From assembly GCA_030593645.1 (NCBI GenBank), contig JAUVGT010000034.1, positions 1 through 18,798 of the forward strand: 18,798 bases of DNA, given 5' to 3'. Origin of the DNA: Deltaproteobacteria bacterium. Its GTDB lineage: Bacteria > Desulfobacterota > Desulfobacteria > Desulfobacterales > JAUVGT01. The notes beneath the pieces were generated by a model. The model had not been told where the DNA came from. It saw only the letters and a list, made by a program, of their open reading frames with translations, and did not search any database. Both the position numbers and the translations under genes were made by a program. Positions 1 through 6,444 of the stretch are shown here, piece by piece (positions within the stretch are counted from its first letter, which is position 1; each line of letters begins with the position of its first letter).

Positions 1-23
1 TCACCCCTCTAAGGGGATTTAAC

Positions 24-180
24 AAGTGCCTAAAGTGCGCTAAAGTGACTAAAATGCCTAAAGTTAATGAATCCTGTCTGTTTTTATTTAAAAGATGGAG
101 CTTATAGCGACTCCGGCTTGTCCGCCATAGCTTTAGCGACGACGGAACTTTAGTGCACTTTAGCTCACTTTAGTCACTTT
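24..180. repeat. Inward-facing array of TAAAGTG-type short repeats
   Basis: The left arm (24-65) contains repeated TAAAGTG-like units spaced about 10-11 bp apart. The right arm (145-180) contains the complementary CACTTTAG-like units at the same spacing. The two arms are therefore inverted relative to each other around a core that includes TCCGCC at 121-126 and GACGGA at 141-146. The arms are degenerate, not perfect copies. No open frame of note crosses the region. It could be a small non-autonomous palindromic element or an array of protein sites. I cannot tell which from sequence alone. Confidence 0.6.
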
Positions 181-326
181 GATTTATTTCTTATGGCAGA
201 GCCATTTATCTCTGACCTGGCCCAAAGGAACAGGTTTTATTTGATAAAATAAATTAACCTATTTTATGACGAGAAAGAATAGAAAAACAAGGAATTATTA
301 ATATCGCGAATTCAGTGTTAATATTT

Positions 327-487
327 GACGGTCTCGTAATCCGCCGTAGGCGGACCAACTTCTGCGTTGTGCTGCATTTCGCAATCATTCAACGTACTAT
401 AAGTACGCTTCATGATTACGAAATTTGCACGCCTTGAATTTGAACTTTTTACGAAACCGTCTCATTCGGACCTTTTACGAAATCATC
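327..487 (-). repeat. Long hairpin repeat, copy A (carries a nested 15-bp palindrome)
   Basis: This is the reverse-orientation copy of the element also seen at 6445-6595 and 9284-9471. Its ends read GACGGTCTCGTAA and, reversed, GATGATTTCGTAA. The body is one imperfect inverted repeat whose tip is CGTACTATAAGTACG. Relative to copy B it has TCCGCCGTAGGCGGA (340-354) in place of AAAGT near one end, which adds 10 bp. A 26-codon frame (412-492, starting MITKFARLEF) lies inside the repeat and recurs in the other copies. I regard it as incidental to the inverted repeat. Confidence 0.85.
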
Positions 488-494
488 AATAAAT

Positions 495-510
495 AATATT
501 TTAAAATATT
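495..510. promoter_or_regulatory. Palindrome, candidate operator of the S24 repressor
   Basis: AATATTTTAAAATATT is a perfect 16-bp palindrome ending 12 bp before the likely -35 of the repressor promoter. CI/LexA-like proteins usually bind palindromes near their own promoter, so an autoregulatory role is plausible. The surroundings are very A+T rich, so chance is a real alternative. Confidence 0.3.
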
Positions 511-522
511 TATAAAAAAGTG

Positions 523-552
523 TTGCATTATATATATTTTTATGTTTATTAT
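523..552 (+). promoter_or_regulatory. Likely sigma-70 promoter of the S24 repressor
   Basis: TTGCAT (523-528) and TATTAT (547-552) are separated by 18 bp and are followed about 40 bp later by the ATG at 592. The -10 matches consensus at five of six positions; the -35 is weak. A transcript starting near 558 would exclude the longer reading frame that begins at 520. Confidence 0.4.
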
Positions 553-591
553 ATCCAACAAACGAAAATAATGCAAAAAAAGGTAGAAATT

Positions 592-1239
592 ATGACTAAA
601 TTTGAATCATTTCTAAAAAGGGTTTATGAAGCGACCGGAATGAGTACCCAGACCGATCTGGCCACAGCGCTGGGGATAAACAGATCAGCCATAACCCAGG
701 CCAGAAGAAAAGATTCAGTTCCTGCCAAGTGGGTTCTTGAGCTTTATAAATCATTCGGTTTGAATCCAAAATGGCTTGAAACCGGCAGAGGACATACATT
801 TGCAAACATAAGCGGCGGGAATGATTCTCCATTTGTCAGTATACCAAAAGTCCGTGCCAGACTGAGCGCAGGAGGAGGTTCTTTTGAAACCGGTTCTGAA
901 ATAAAGGGTTATTATTCCTTTCAGAAAGACTGGCTTGGTATGAAGGGAAACTCCAACAAGATGGTGCTCATGGATATATTCGGTAACAGCATGGAACCGG
1001 AATTAAAGGATGGTGATACCGTTCTGATCGATGAATCGCAAAAAGATGTTCTGGCCGGAGCTGTATATGCTGTTGGGGTGGATGATACCATTATGGTGAA
1101 ACGGATTGAAAAGCATCCGAATAAACTGGTATTACTCAGTGACAACAATACGTATTCTCCGATTTATCTTCAAGGTGATGAAGGTCAAAGCGCTCGGATT
1201 ATCGGGAAAGTGGTCTGGGTATGCCGTGAATTCAGGTAG
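592..1239 (+). CDS. CI/LexA-type transcriptional repressor with S24 peptidase domain
   Basis: This 215-residue protein has an N-terminal helix-turn-helix of the phage CI type (about residues 15-65, around TDLATALGINRSAITQARRK) and a C-terminal S24 self-cleavage domain. The expected catalytic pair is present: Ser133 in GNSMEP and Lys170 in IMVKRIE. Their 37-residue spacing equals that of LexA. An Ala93-Gly94 bond in the linker is the likely cleavage site. It probably represses target genes until RecA-type activation triggers self-cleavage. The frame is open back to 520, but the ATG at 592 has an AGG 8-10 bases upstream, starts right at the HTH domain and lies after the likely promoter. No phage structural or integration genes are near, so it is either a prophage remnant or a stand-alone stress regulator. 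The family assignment is firm; the targets are unknown. Confidence 0.93.
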   Translation: MTKFESFLKRVYEATGMSTQTDLATALGINRSAITQARRKDSVPAKWVLELYKSFGLNPKWLETGRGHTFANISGGNDSPFVSIPKVRARLSAGGGSFETGSEIKGYYSFQKDWLGMKGNSNKMVLMDIFGNSMEPELKDGDTVLIDESQKDVLAGAVYAVGVDDTIMVKRIEKHPNKLVLLSDNNTYSPIYLQGDEGQSARIIGKVVWVCREFR

Positions 1240-1409
1240 AAGTGTATTGAAAATTTTCTCTCAGGTATAATGTTATGAGAAAAAGGCGGATTTCGAATTC
1301 GCCCCTACAGTAGATTGAGTGTTTTAGGCTTGCGGGGGTAATTTTTTTTTCATCATGATGTTTATAAAGCTAAACTTTAGGATACATAACTGAACAAATG
1401 GAGGTAAAG

Positions 1410-1574
1410 ATGCAACAAAGATATTGTAAATGCGGGCACTCGGTATGGGTTCAATATCTCTTTATGAAGATAAAATGCCGGACTATTTTCTGGTCCCAGG
1501 ATATCCGTTCAGGGAACATCCTGAAAAAATGTCCCTGCTGTAATGAAAAACTCAATATTGATCATCTGGGGTAA
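1410..1574 (+). CDS. Small cysteine-rich protein, possible zinc ribbon, function unknown
   Basis: This is a 54-residue frame with a strong GGAGG ribosome site six bases before its ATG. Two cysteine knuckles, CKCGH near residue 6 and CPCC near residue 41, could bind one zinc ion as a treble-clef or ribbon. Cys23 is a further candidate ligand. There is no signal peptide or membrane segment. It lies 170 bp after the S24 repressor on the same strand and 52 bp before another small gene. Such mini zinc ribbons often bind nucleic acid or a protein partner, but I do not recognise this one. Confidence 0.6.
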   Translation: MQQRYCKCGHSVWVQYLFMKIKCRTIFWSQDIRSGNILKKCPCCNEKLNIDHLG

Positions 1575-1578
1575 TTCA

Positions 1579-1597
1579 GACTTTTTACGAAACCATC
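1579..1597 (+). repeat. Solo end of the long hairpin repeat (copy D)
   Basis: This 19-bp segment reads GACTTTTTACGAAACCATC. It is the exact reverse complement of the outer left end of copy B (6445-6463). It starts five bases after the stop codon of the small cysteine-rich gene. The rest of the element is absent, so it is a remnant or a solo terminal repeat. Confidence 0.75.
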
Positions 1598-1626
1598 AAC
1601 TTTATTGAATAAAGGAGGGAAGGCAA

Positions 1627-1797
1627 ATGACTAAATATCAAATATATCCCCCATTTCTTGATTTTTTTGAATACCATGGAAACACATCGATTGAGTTGAC
1701 TAGAAAGAAAGCAGGTAAGACCATTTGGAAAGACTGGATCGTATTCGATTCAGCAGAAGCGGCGCTTGACTATTTTAACAGCTGCTGCGGGGACTGA
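1627..1797 (+). CDS. Small protein of unknown function
   Basis: This is a 56-residue frame (starts MTKYQIYPPFLDFFEYHG, ends NSCCGD) preceded by a strong AGGAGGG ribosome site. Composition is aromatic- and charge-rich with a Trp-Lys-Asp-Trp stretch around residue 34-37 and a C-terminal Cys-Cys pair. There is no signal peptide or transmembrane segment. It lies 52 bp after the cysteine-rich small gene and is probably co-transcribed with it, although a solo repeat end lies between the two. The strong ribosome site and protein-like composition make it a probable real gene. I assign no function. Confidence 0.55.
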   Translation: MTKYQIYPPFLDFFEYHGNTSIELTRKKAGKTIWKDWIVFDSAEAALDYFNSCCGD

Positions 1798-1814
1798 TCA
1801 TTTTTAATGAATCA

Positions 1815-2705
1815 TCATGTTTGGTTTGACTTAATCTTGGAAAAGAACGCATTTTCAATGCGATTGACATTTTTTAGTCTTTCAGGATTAATAAACGTTT
1901 GATAAAGATGAGAACTCATATCGGGGATGCTGGGCGTCAGCTTTTTTTCCAGCAGCCAGAGCACTTCGATTGACTTGTCGATGACAGGATACCCCTTGTT
2001 ATCTATTTTAATATCTTTTCCATAGGTAACCTTTGAAACATTATTGATATCCACAAGTTTTATCGCACCATTCTCCATCAGAATAAGGTTGCCTTCGCCG
2101 GCAAGATCAGGGATATATCCTGTTTCTAAAACGAGTCGTTTGATTTTATGTATAAATACTTTGGTATTTTCTTGAATCTTCTTTTCGAGATGATTTAATA
2201 AATCATGTTTTGATTTATTTTCATATACAATACCGTAATTGACTAAATCGCATGCAAGGCGAGACGCGCTAATGATGCCCCATGGTTCAATTAAAATGCC
2301 GTTTACATACTCCTGGAGACCGCACAGCAAAATATTCGTTTCACCCGAAACCTGGTAGTCAACTATAAATTCAAGGGATCCCGCGTAAAATGGTGTTTCA
2401 AGATATCTCCCGATAATTTTTACCTTTTTAATTTCTTCAAGCGCATTCTCCAATCCGGTAAATTCAGTACGAAAGATTCTAAACATTTTTATCGGCCTGG
2501 CGCGGGGGAACTGCTTTACGCCATCAATAACAATTCCATTTTTTTCATGAGCGGCATCATCAGGATTGATGACTTCCATAATATGAGATCTTAATCCCTG
2601 TCGAAAATGCCGTCTGAAAACAAATGGGGTAGAATTTTTAATGAAGTTTAACTCAAGAACATGTTTGTGCGTGATAAAGGATTTTTTTCTAATATCATCT
2701 GTCAT
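1815..2705 (-). CDS. Kinase-fold-like protein of unknown function, downstream of psp genes
   Basis: This is a soluble protein of 296 residues counted from the ATG at 2705; a GTG at 2720 would add five. Neither start has a clear ribosome site. The pattern around residues 196-224 resembles a protein-kinase or ABC1-like catalytic loop: Asp200 in PDLAGEGN, Asn206, then a LVDINN motif with Asp219 where kinases have DFG. A hinge-like LQEYVNG lies near residue 130, and KMFRIF near 73 could hold the beta-3 lysine. The spacing from Asp200 to Asn206 is six residues, against five in the usual DLKPEN, so it may be a divergent or inactive kinase. It lies on the same strand as pspABC, about 400 bp beyond pspC. 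The fold call is inference from motif spacing. Confidence 0.6.
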   Translation of the reverse strand: MTDDIRKKSFITHKHVLELNFIKNSTPFVFRRHFRQGLRSHIMEVINPDDAAHEKNGIVIDGVKQFPRARPIKMFRIFRTEFTGLENALEEIKKVKIIGRYLETPFYAGSLEFIVDYQVSGETNILLCGLQEYVNGILIEPWGIISASRLACDLVNYGIVYENKSKHDLLNHLEKKIQENTKVFIHKIKRLVLETGYIPDLAGEGNLILMENGAIKLVDINNVSKVTYGKDIKIDNKGYPVIDKSIEVLWLLEKKLTPSIPDMSSHLYQTFINPERLKNVNRIENAFFSKIKSNQT

Positions 2706-3103
2706 TTTAAAAGTCAGCACATTTGTGTTTGGTGCTGGATTTAGTTATTGAGTAAATTAAGAGGTAGAGCCTGTCTCTTCTCATTAGCCGGTTGAATCGA
2801 AATATTGATCACAGATGTTACCATAGCGTCGACTATTATGTCTGTCTGTTCATGCTTAAATTGAATCTGAATATTAAATGAAGTATTCATTGAGCGCTTA
2901 GATCCTGTCTCTACTATCACGTTGTCAGCACAATATCTTTTTTGTAGGGGTAATTCCTTGTGGTCGCCCTGTTCGCAGTCATTGCGGATTTTGGGTATCC
3001 GATTGTGTATAATCATATTTTTATCATTTGAAATATTTTCTATAGTGATTTGGTTATTGTATGTTTTGAAATTAACTCAAATTGCCCCGGGTACTCATGC
3101 CTT
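2706..3103. other. Gap between pspC and the kinase-like gene
   Basis: Apart from the doubtful small frame at 2741-2890, I see no gene here. There is no GC-rich hairpin with a T tract that would end psp transcription before the kinase-like gene, and no convincing promoter was picked out. Read-through from psp into the kinase-like gene is therefore possible. Confidence 0.4.
2741..2890 (-). CDS. Doubtful small ORF upstream of the kinase-like gene
   Basis: A 49-codon frame starts at the ATG at 2890; the frame remains open up to 3016, giving 91 codons. It ends 35 bp before the ATG of the kinase-like gene on the same strand. The ribosome site is poor (AGGATC, too far upstream). The sequence (MNTSFNIQIQFKHEQTDIIV...) has no motif that I recognise. 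It could be a leader peptide gene or simply a chance frame. Confidence 0.22.
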   Translation of the reverse strand: MNTSFNIQIQFKHEQTDIIVDAMVTSVINISIQPANEKRQALPLNLLNN

Positions 3104-3493
3104 TCAGTTGGAATTCTTGAATCTTCTCTCCCAATCGTATTCTGCTGAAGTAACAATATCTTCCATGCGTTGAAGTCTGCGGTTCAGGTTTTTGTATCTC
3201 CGTTGAATTCGTTGGGTTGCTCTTGGTTTTGAAGATGTATAACTGTCATAGAATTCCTGTTCTTCTGCCGTGTTGATAGGAATGACCGGTTCAGGTTTCA
3301 TTAAAAGAGCAGCAATAAAATAAATTCCTGTAATGGGCCAGAATCCGGTAATGAGCAGTAATATCAACGCAACGATTCTTATCCAGAAGACTGAAAAATC
3401 AAAATAATCAGCGATACCGCGGCAAACGCCAAGGATTAAACCCCGGCGTGAACGGTATAATCCATCCTGTAAAATTTTTTCAAATCGTTTCAT
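3104..3493 (-). CDS. pspC: Phage shock protein C
   Basis: This 129-residue inner-membrane protein belongs to the PspC family. The PspC domain covers about residues 9-66, with the recognisable RRGLILGVCRGIADYFDF stretch followed by one or two hydrophobic segments (about 33-63, containing ALILLLITGFWPITGIYFIAA). The C-terminal part is charged and holds the typical RLQRMEDIVTSAEYDWERRF amphipathic segment. With PspB, PspC senses envelope damage (secretin mislocalisation, loss of proton motive force) and releases PspA from PspF. The ATG at 3493 was preferred to an in-frame one at 3544. It starts at the conserved region, has AGGAAAAG upstream, and overlaps the end of pspB by 14 bp, as expected for coupled genes. 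Confidence 0.93.
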   Translation of the reverse strand: MKRFEKILQDGLYRSRRGLILGVCRGIADYFDFSVFWIRIVALILLLITGFWPITGIYFIAALLMKPEPVIPINTAEEQEFYDSYTSSKPRATQRIQRRYKNLNRRLQRMEDIVTSAEYDWERRFKNSN

Positions 3494-3737
3494 TTTTAGC
3501 TTTTCCTTTTTCTCGATCCAGAAGAATGGTTTCCAGGGTTTCAATGCGTTCTTCCATTTTTGAAAGACCTTGATAAATTTCCTGAATCATTCTTGTTTCA
3601 TTGGATTGGTATTTTTTGTCTTTACGGGAGATACCGTCCCTGGTCAGTTTTATGCTCATAATAAATGTGGCGCCGATGACGGCAAGTGCCAGGACGATTC
3701 CACCGAAAACTATTGCAACAATAAAAGCCCCATGCAT
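3480..3737 (-). CDS. pspB: Phage shock protein B
   Basis: This 85-residue protein has one N-terminal transmembrane segment (about residues 4-28, AFIVAIVFGGIVLALAVIGATFIMS) and a C-terminal coiled-coil region (about 47-76, MIQEIYQGLSKMEERIETLE), the standard PspB layout. It is slightly longer than the E. coli protein. A GGAG lies about 14 bases before the ATG. It acts with PspC at the inner membrane to pass the stress signal to PspA. The 14-bp overlap with pspC indicates co-transcription. An unusually long 196-bp gap with a perfect hairpin separates it from pspA. Confidence 0.9.
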   Translation of the reverse strand: MHGAFIVAIVFGGIVLALAVIGATFIMSIKLTRDGISRKDKKYQSNETRMIQEIYQGLSKMEERIETLETILLDREKGKAKNETI

Positions 3738-3830
3738 ATCTGGATGTCTCCGTTCGATTGGTTAAGGTTCATTTTCAGGTTCCCTGAATTTATTATCCTA
3801 TAAACAGTAAAAAAGGTATCCCGTGGTGAG

Positions 3831-3858
3831 TGCTGGAATATGATCTTGTATTCCAGCA
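3831..3858. promoter_or_regulatory. Perfect 10-bp-stem hairpin between pspA and pspB
   Basis: TGCTGGAATA (3831-3840) and TATTCCAGCA (3849-3858) form a perfect stem with an eight-base loop in the 196-bp pspA-pspB gap. On the transcribed (minus) strand no T tract follows immediately; a run of T lies about 20 bases on. It may stabilise the pspA message or attenuate transcription into pspBC, giving more PspA than PspB/C. Function is inferred. Confidence 0.5.
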
Positions 3859-3933
3859 TTATCTCCCATAAACCAGCTTAGATGTCATAATAAATAATAT
3901 CAAGAACATCATTGTTATCGGGCTTGAGAAGTT

Positions 3934-4644
3934 TTAAGCAGCAGCCTGATTCCCCTTATCTGATTTTTTAGTCTTTTTGGGTTCTTTGGGTGTTTCTGGA
4001 TTTTTTAAAGTCTTCAGTTCGGCTTCAATTTCATCGTCAACCATGATCTGATCCAGTCTATCTTCCAGGTCCGTTTTTTTGCCATAATTGATCAGATCCC
4101 CTTCAGATTCCATACGCTCGATACGATTTTCAAGTTCATCAAATTTGAATAGAACATTTGAACTGTCGACTCGTCGTATTTCCTTTTGAGCACGTATTTT
4201 TTTCTGAGCATGAATATGCCGCTGAACAAGCAGGCGCTGTTTATCACGTGCCTTTTTCAGTTTGTCTTCCAATTGTCTGATATCGCTTTGATATTGTTCA
4301 ATCAATAGATCCAGTTCCCTGATCTCGTTTTCAGAACTTTTTACTCTGCCGGTAAATTTACGCTTTTCAACAAGCGCTTCTTTTGCCAGATCGTCTCGGC
4401 CTTTGCTGATCGCCAGTTTCGCCTTGTCTTCCCAGAATTCGGCCCTGGCGGCAGTATTACCCAGCTGTCGATGTGCCCTTTTACTGTCTGCCATAACACC
4501 CGCGCATGAAGATTTGATTTCAACCAGTGTGTCTTCCATTTCACGGATCATCAGTTTGATTAATTTTTCAGGATCTTCAGCTTTGTCAAGCATTGCGCTG
4601 ATATTTGAACTGATGATGTCTCGAAAACGTGTAAATATTCCCAT
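3934..4644 (-). CDS. pspA: Phage shock protein A (PspA/IM30)
   Basis: This 236-residue PspA/IM30 protein is largely long coiled coil. The N-terminus MGIFTRFRDIISSNISAMLDKAEDPEKLIKLMIREME is the classic membrane-binding helix and start of the family. In resting cells PspA binds and inhibits PspF. On membrane damage it oligomerises on the inner membrane, an ESCRT-III-like role. The C-terminal 35 or so residues form a Lys/Pro-rich tail (PKEPKKTKKSDKG), making the protein slightly longer than E. coli PspA. A strong GGAGG precedes the ATG. It is the first gene of the operon, about 25 bases after a predicted sigma-54 start site, and faces pspF. Confidence 0.95.
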   Translation of the reverse strand: MGIFTRFRDIISSNISAMLDKAEDPEKLIKLMIREMEDTLVEIKSSCAGVMADSKRAHRQLGNTAARAEFWEDKAKLAISKGRDDLAKEALVEKRKFTGRVKSSENEIRELDLLIEQYQSDIRQLEDKLKKARDKQRLLVQRHIHAQKKIRAQKEIRRVDSSNVLFKFDELENRIERMESEGDLINYGKKTDLEDRLDQIMVDDEIEAELKTLKNPETPKEPKKTKKSDKGNQAAA

Positions 4645-4679
4645 AATATAACCTCCATTGTATTTTTACTCAACTATTT

Positions 4680-4695
4680 AGCATAAGTCGTGCCA
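4680..4695 (-). promoter_or_regulatory. Sigma-54 promoter of pspA
   Basis: On the minus strand the sequence TGGCACGACTTATGCT matches the -24/-12 consensus (TGGCACG-N4-TTGCW) at all but one position, with the correct GG-to-GC spacing. The predicted start is near 4669, leaving a leader of about 25 bases before pspA. It fits the known dependence of pspA on sigma-54 and PspF. Confidence 0.9.
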
Positions 4696-4740
4696 AATTT
4701 TATTTATTATGTAAAAACAGGTGTTTATGGAAAACTGGTG

Positions 4741-4769
4741 TTGACAGCACAATAAAAAAATGGTAAAGA
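4741..4769 (+). promoter_or_regulatory. Likely sigma-70 promoter of pspF
   Basis: A perfect TTGACA (4741-4746) is followed, after 17 bp, by TAAAGA (4764-4769), a weak -10. It points to pspF, whose start is 31 or more bases downstream. The -10 overlaps the first of two direct repeats that may bind PspF, which would give negative autoregulation. Confidence 0.5.
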
Positions 4770-4787
4770 TAATCGAAAAATGGTAAA
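4756..4787. promoter_or_regulatory. Candidate PspF upstream activating sites (two direct repeats)
   Basis: AAAAATGGTAAA occurs at 4756-4767 and 4776-4787, exactly 20 bp apart, about two helical turns. Relative to the predicted pspA start the repeats lie at about -87 to -98 and -107 to -118, where the two PspF sites lie in enterobacteria. Binding by PspF is inferred. Confidence 0.55.
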
Positions 4788-4799
4788 ATAAACCAAAAT

Positions 4800-5849
4800 A
4801 TGGAGAAAAATAACGAGATGAAAGAAGAAATGATACATCGTGTGCGTCCGGTTGAACTCACTGAAGCACTGGGGCAATCTGAAACGTTTTTAGAATTCCA
4901 GGAAAGTCTGTCACAGGTTGCACCTGTGGATCGTCCGGTGCTCCTGCTTGGTGAGAGGGGAACAGGTAAAGAACTTGCCGCGTCAAGGCTTCATTATCTA
5001 TCTGGTCGGTGGCAGGGACCGCTGGTGACATTAAACTGTGCCGCTTTATCACCATCCCTTATGGAATCGGAGTTGTTCGGATATGAAAAAGGAGCATTTA
5101 CAGGCGCGGTAACTATGCGTTTGGGTAGATTTGAAAGCGCGGATCACGGAACCCTTTTCCTGGATGAAATAGGAAATATCCCGATGGAGGTTCAGGAAAA
5201 AATCTTAAGGGCGGTTGAATATAATACTTTTGAGAGGGTTGGCAGTTCAGAAAGTATTGAGGTTGATGTGCGTATTATCGCGGCTACAAACGCGGATCTT
5301 CTGGCTTTAACAAATGAAAATAAGTTTAAAAGAGATTTACTGGATAGGTTATCTTTTGAGGTACTGTTTTTGCCTCCTCTCAGAGAGAGAAGGCAGGATA
5401 TTCTGCTACTTGCGAATCATTTTGCCTCTCGAATGGGTCTTGAACTGCGCAGGAAAACGATTCCCAGGTTCAGTTCCGGAGCGATCGATGTGTTGGAAAA
5501 TTATGATTGGCCGGGAAATATACGGGAATTAAAAAATGTGATTGAGCGCGCGGTATACCGTTCCAAAACGAATAAAATAGATAATATCTCGTTTAATCCA
5601 TTCCGTTCTCCTTATGTAATTCAGTCCCAGGATGTTCATCAAGAGAGATCTCCAGTAAAACAGGAAGTCGATGAAAAAAAGGGTATAACGGAAAGATCGT
5701 TAAAAAATGCAGTTTGGGAACTGAAGATAAATATGCTGGAAAATGCATTAAAAAAGGCAGAGTATAATCAAAAAAAAACGGCATCTATTTTGGGAATGAG
5801 CTATCATCAATTCCGCGGTTTGTATCGACAGTACAAGTCAAAAACATAA
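4800..5849 (+). CDS. pspF: PspF, sigma-54-dependent activator of the psp operon
   Basis: This 349-residue bacterial enhancer-binding protein lacks an N-terminal sensory domain, as PspF does. It shows Walker A GERGTGKE (51-58), the sigma-54-contacting GAFTGA loop (98-103), Walker B GTLFLDE (117-123), sensor ATNADL (162-167), an arginine-finger region KRDLLDRL (177-184) and WPGNIRELKNVIERAVYRS (237-255). A Fis-type HTH lies at the end (about 325-345, KKTASILGMSYHQFRGLYRQY). It remodels sigma-54 RNA polymerase at pspA and is held inactive by PspA. The family's RLHYLSGRWQGP segment is present (63-74). The start is uncertain: ATGs at 4800, 4818 and 4830 are all possible and none has an ideal ribosome site. 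The gene is divergent from pspABC. Confidence 0.95.
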   Translation: MEKNNEMKEEMIHRVRPVELTEALGQSETFLEFQESLSQVAPVDRPVLLLGERGTGKELAASRLHYLSGRWQGPLVTLNCAALSPSLMESELFGYEKGAFTGAVTMRLGRFESADHGTLFLDEIGNIPMEVQEKILRAVEYNTFERVGSSESIEVDVRIIAATNADLLALTNENKFKRDLLDRLSFEVLFLPPLRERRQDILLLANHFASRMGLELRRKTIPRFSSGAIDVLENYDWPGNIRELKNVIERAVYRSKTNKIDNISFNPFRSPYVIQSQDVHQERSPVKQEVDEKKGITERSLKNAVWELKINMLENALKKAEYNQKKTASILGMSYHQFRGLYRQYKSKT

Positions 5850-5954
5850 ACCTGATTGAAAAGAAGAAAATCCAGATGAACATTGAGGGTCTATTGATTA
5901 TACTTTTTCGAGTGTAATGGGCGGATAATGATTACGACAGGCGGGTAAAGGTCT

Positions 5955-6260
5955 TTATAAATACTGGTTGTAGAGAGAATCTTCTAACATCTTGTTGGCA
6001 ATTTTATCGGTTTTAATTTTGTAACTTCCATCTTTGATCTGAGCTTTTAAGCGGTGTACCTTTTCTTGATTGATATCAGGGATTTTCTCCATGAATTTCA
6101 TTGCTTCCTGAAGCTCTTTAGCTTGTGATGTAAGTTCGACACGATCTTCGCCGGAAGCGTTTAGCCCTTGAATATTCTGACCGGCCTTTTGATGATCTGT
6201 ATCGTCTTGTTTTAAACAAGCATTGGTTTTTATGGAAGAGTTGTTATTGGGAATTTCCAT
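5955..6260 (-). CDS. flgM: Anti-sigma-28 factor FlgM
   Basis: This 101-residue protein has the FlgM C-terminal domain (about residues 40-98: RVELTSQAKELQEAM... INQEKVHRLKAQIKDGSYKIKTDKIANKMLEDSL). FlgM binds and holds the flagellar sigma factor FliA until the hook-basal body is complete, when it is exported. The N-terminal 40 residues are polar and likely disordered, as in the family. A GGAGG lies well placed before the ATG. No flagellar genes flank it here (flgN and flgK usually do), so it is an isolated copy. The identification is good; the link to motility is inferred. Confidence 0.85.
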   Translation of the reverse strand: MEIPNNNSSIKTNACLKQDDTDHQKAGQNIQGLNASGEDRVELTSQAKELQEAMKFMEKIPDINQEKVHRLKAQIKDGSYKIKTDKIANKMLEDSLYNQYL

Positions 6261-6312
6261 ATTTATTTATCCTCCGGTACAAACATAATCATCTGTTAAA
6301 TAACTAATGTGT

Positions 6313-6341
6313 TCCATACAATATTACATACAATCTGTCAA
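6313..6341 (-). promoter_or_regulatory. Possible sigma-70 promoter of flgM
   Basis: On the minus strand a perfect TTGACA (6336-6341) is followed by 17 bp and TATGGA (6313-6318). The -10 is weak (three of six). It lies about 50 bp before the flgM start codon. Confidence 0.35.
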
Positions 6342-6444
6342 ATCCATTACAGTTTTATTATCGGCATCTCAAATATAAACTTTAGCTTAAATTTTGAATA
6401 TGTCTAGATGGTTATCATTATGAGAATATTTTTGAACAACTTTT

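Noticed and set aside
1..190. CRISPR array
   Set aside because: The repeated units are only about 7-10 bp, have no unique spacers of regular length and are arranged as an inverted pair; no cas genes are near.
412..492. 26-codon frame inside repeat copy A, recurring in copies B and C
   Set aside because: It follows the repeat's inverted structure, has no ribosome site, and continues into unrelated tails in each copy.
520..591. Extended N-terminus of the S24 repressor
   Set aside because: The extra 24 residues precede the HTH domain, the frame start has no ribosome site, and a likely promoter lies inside that segment.
2922..3173. 83-codon plus-strand frame crossing the end of pspC
   Set aside because: It overlaps the conserved end of pspC in antisense, has no ribosome site, and shows no family features.
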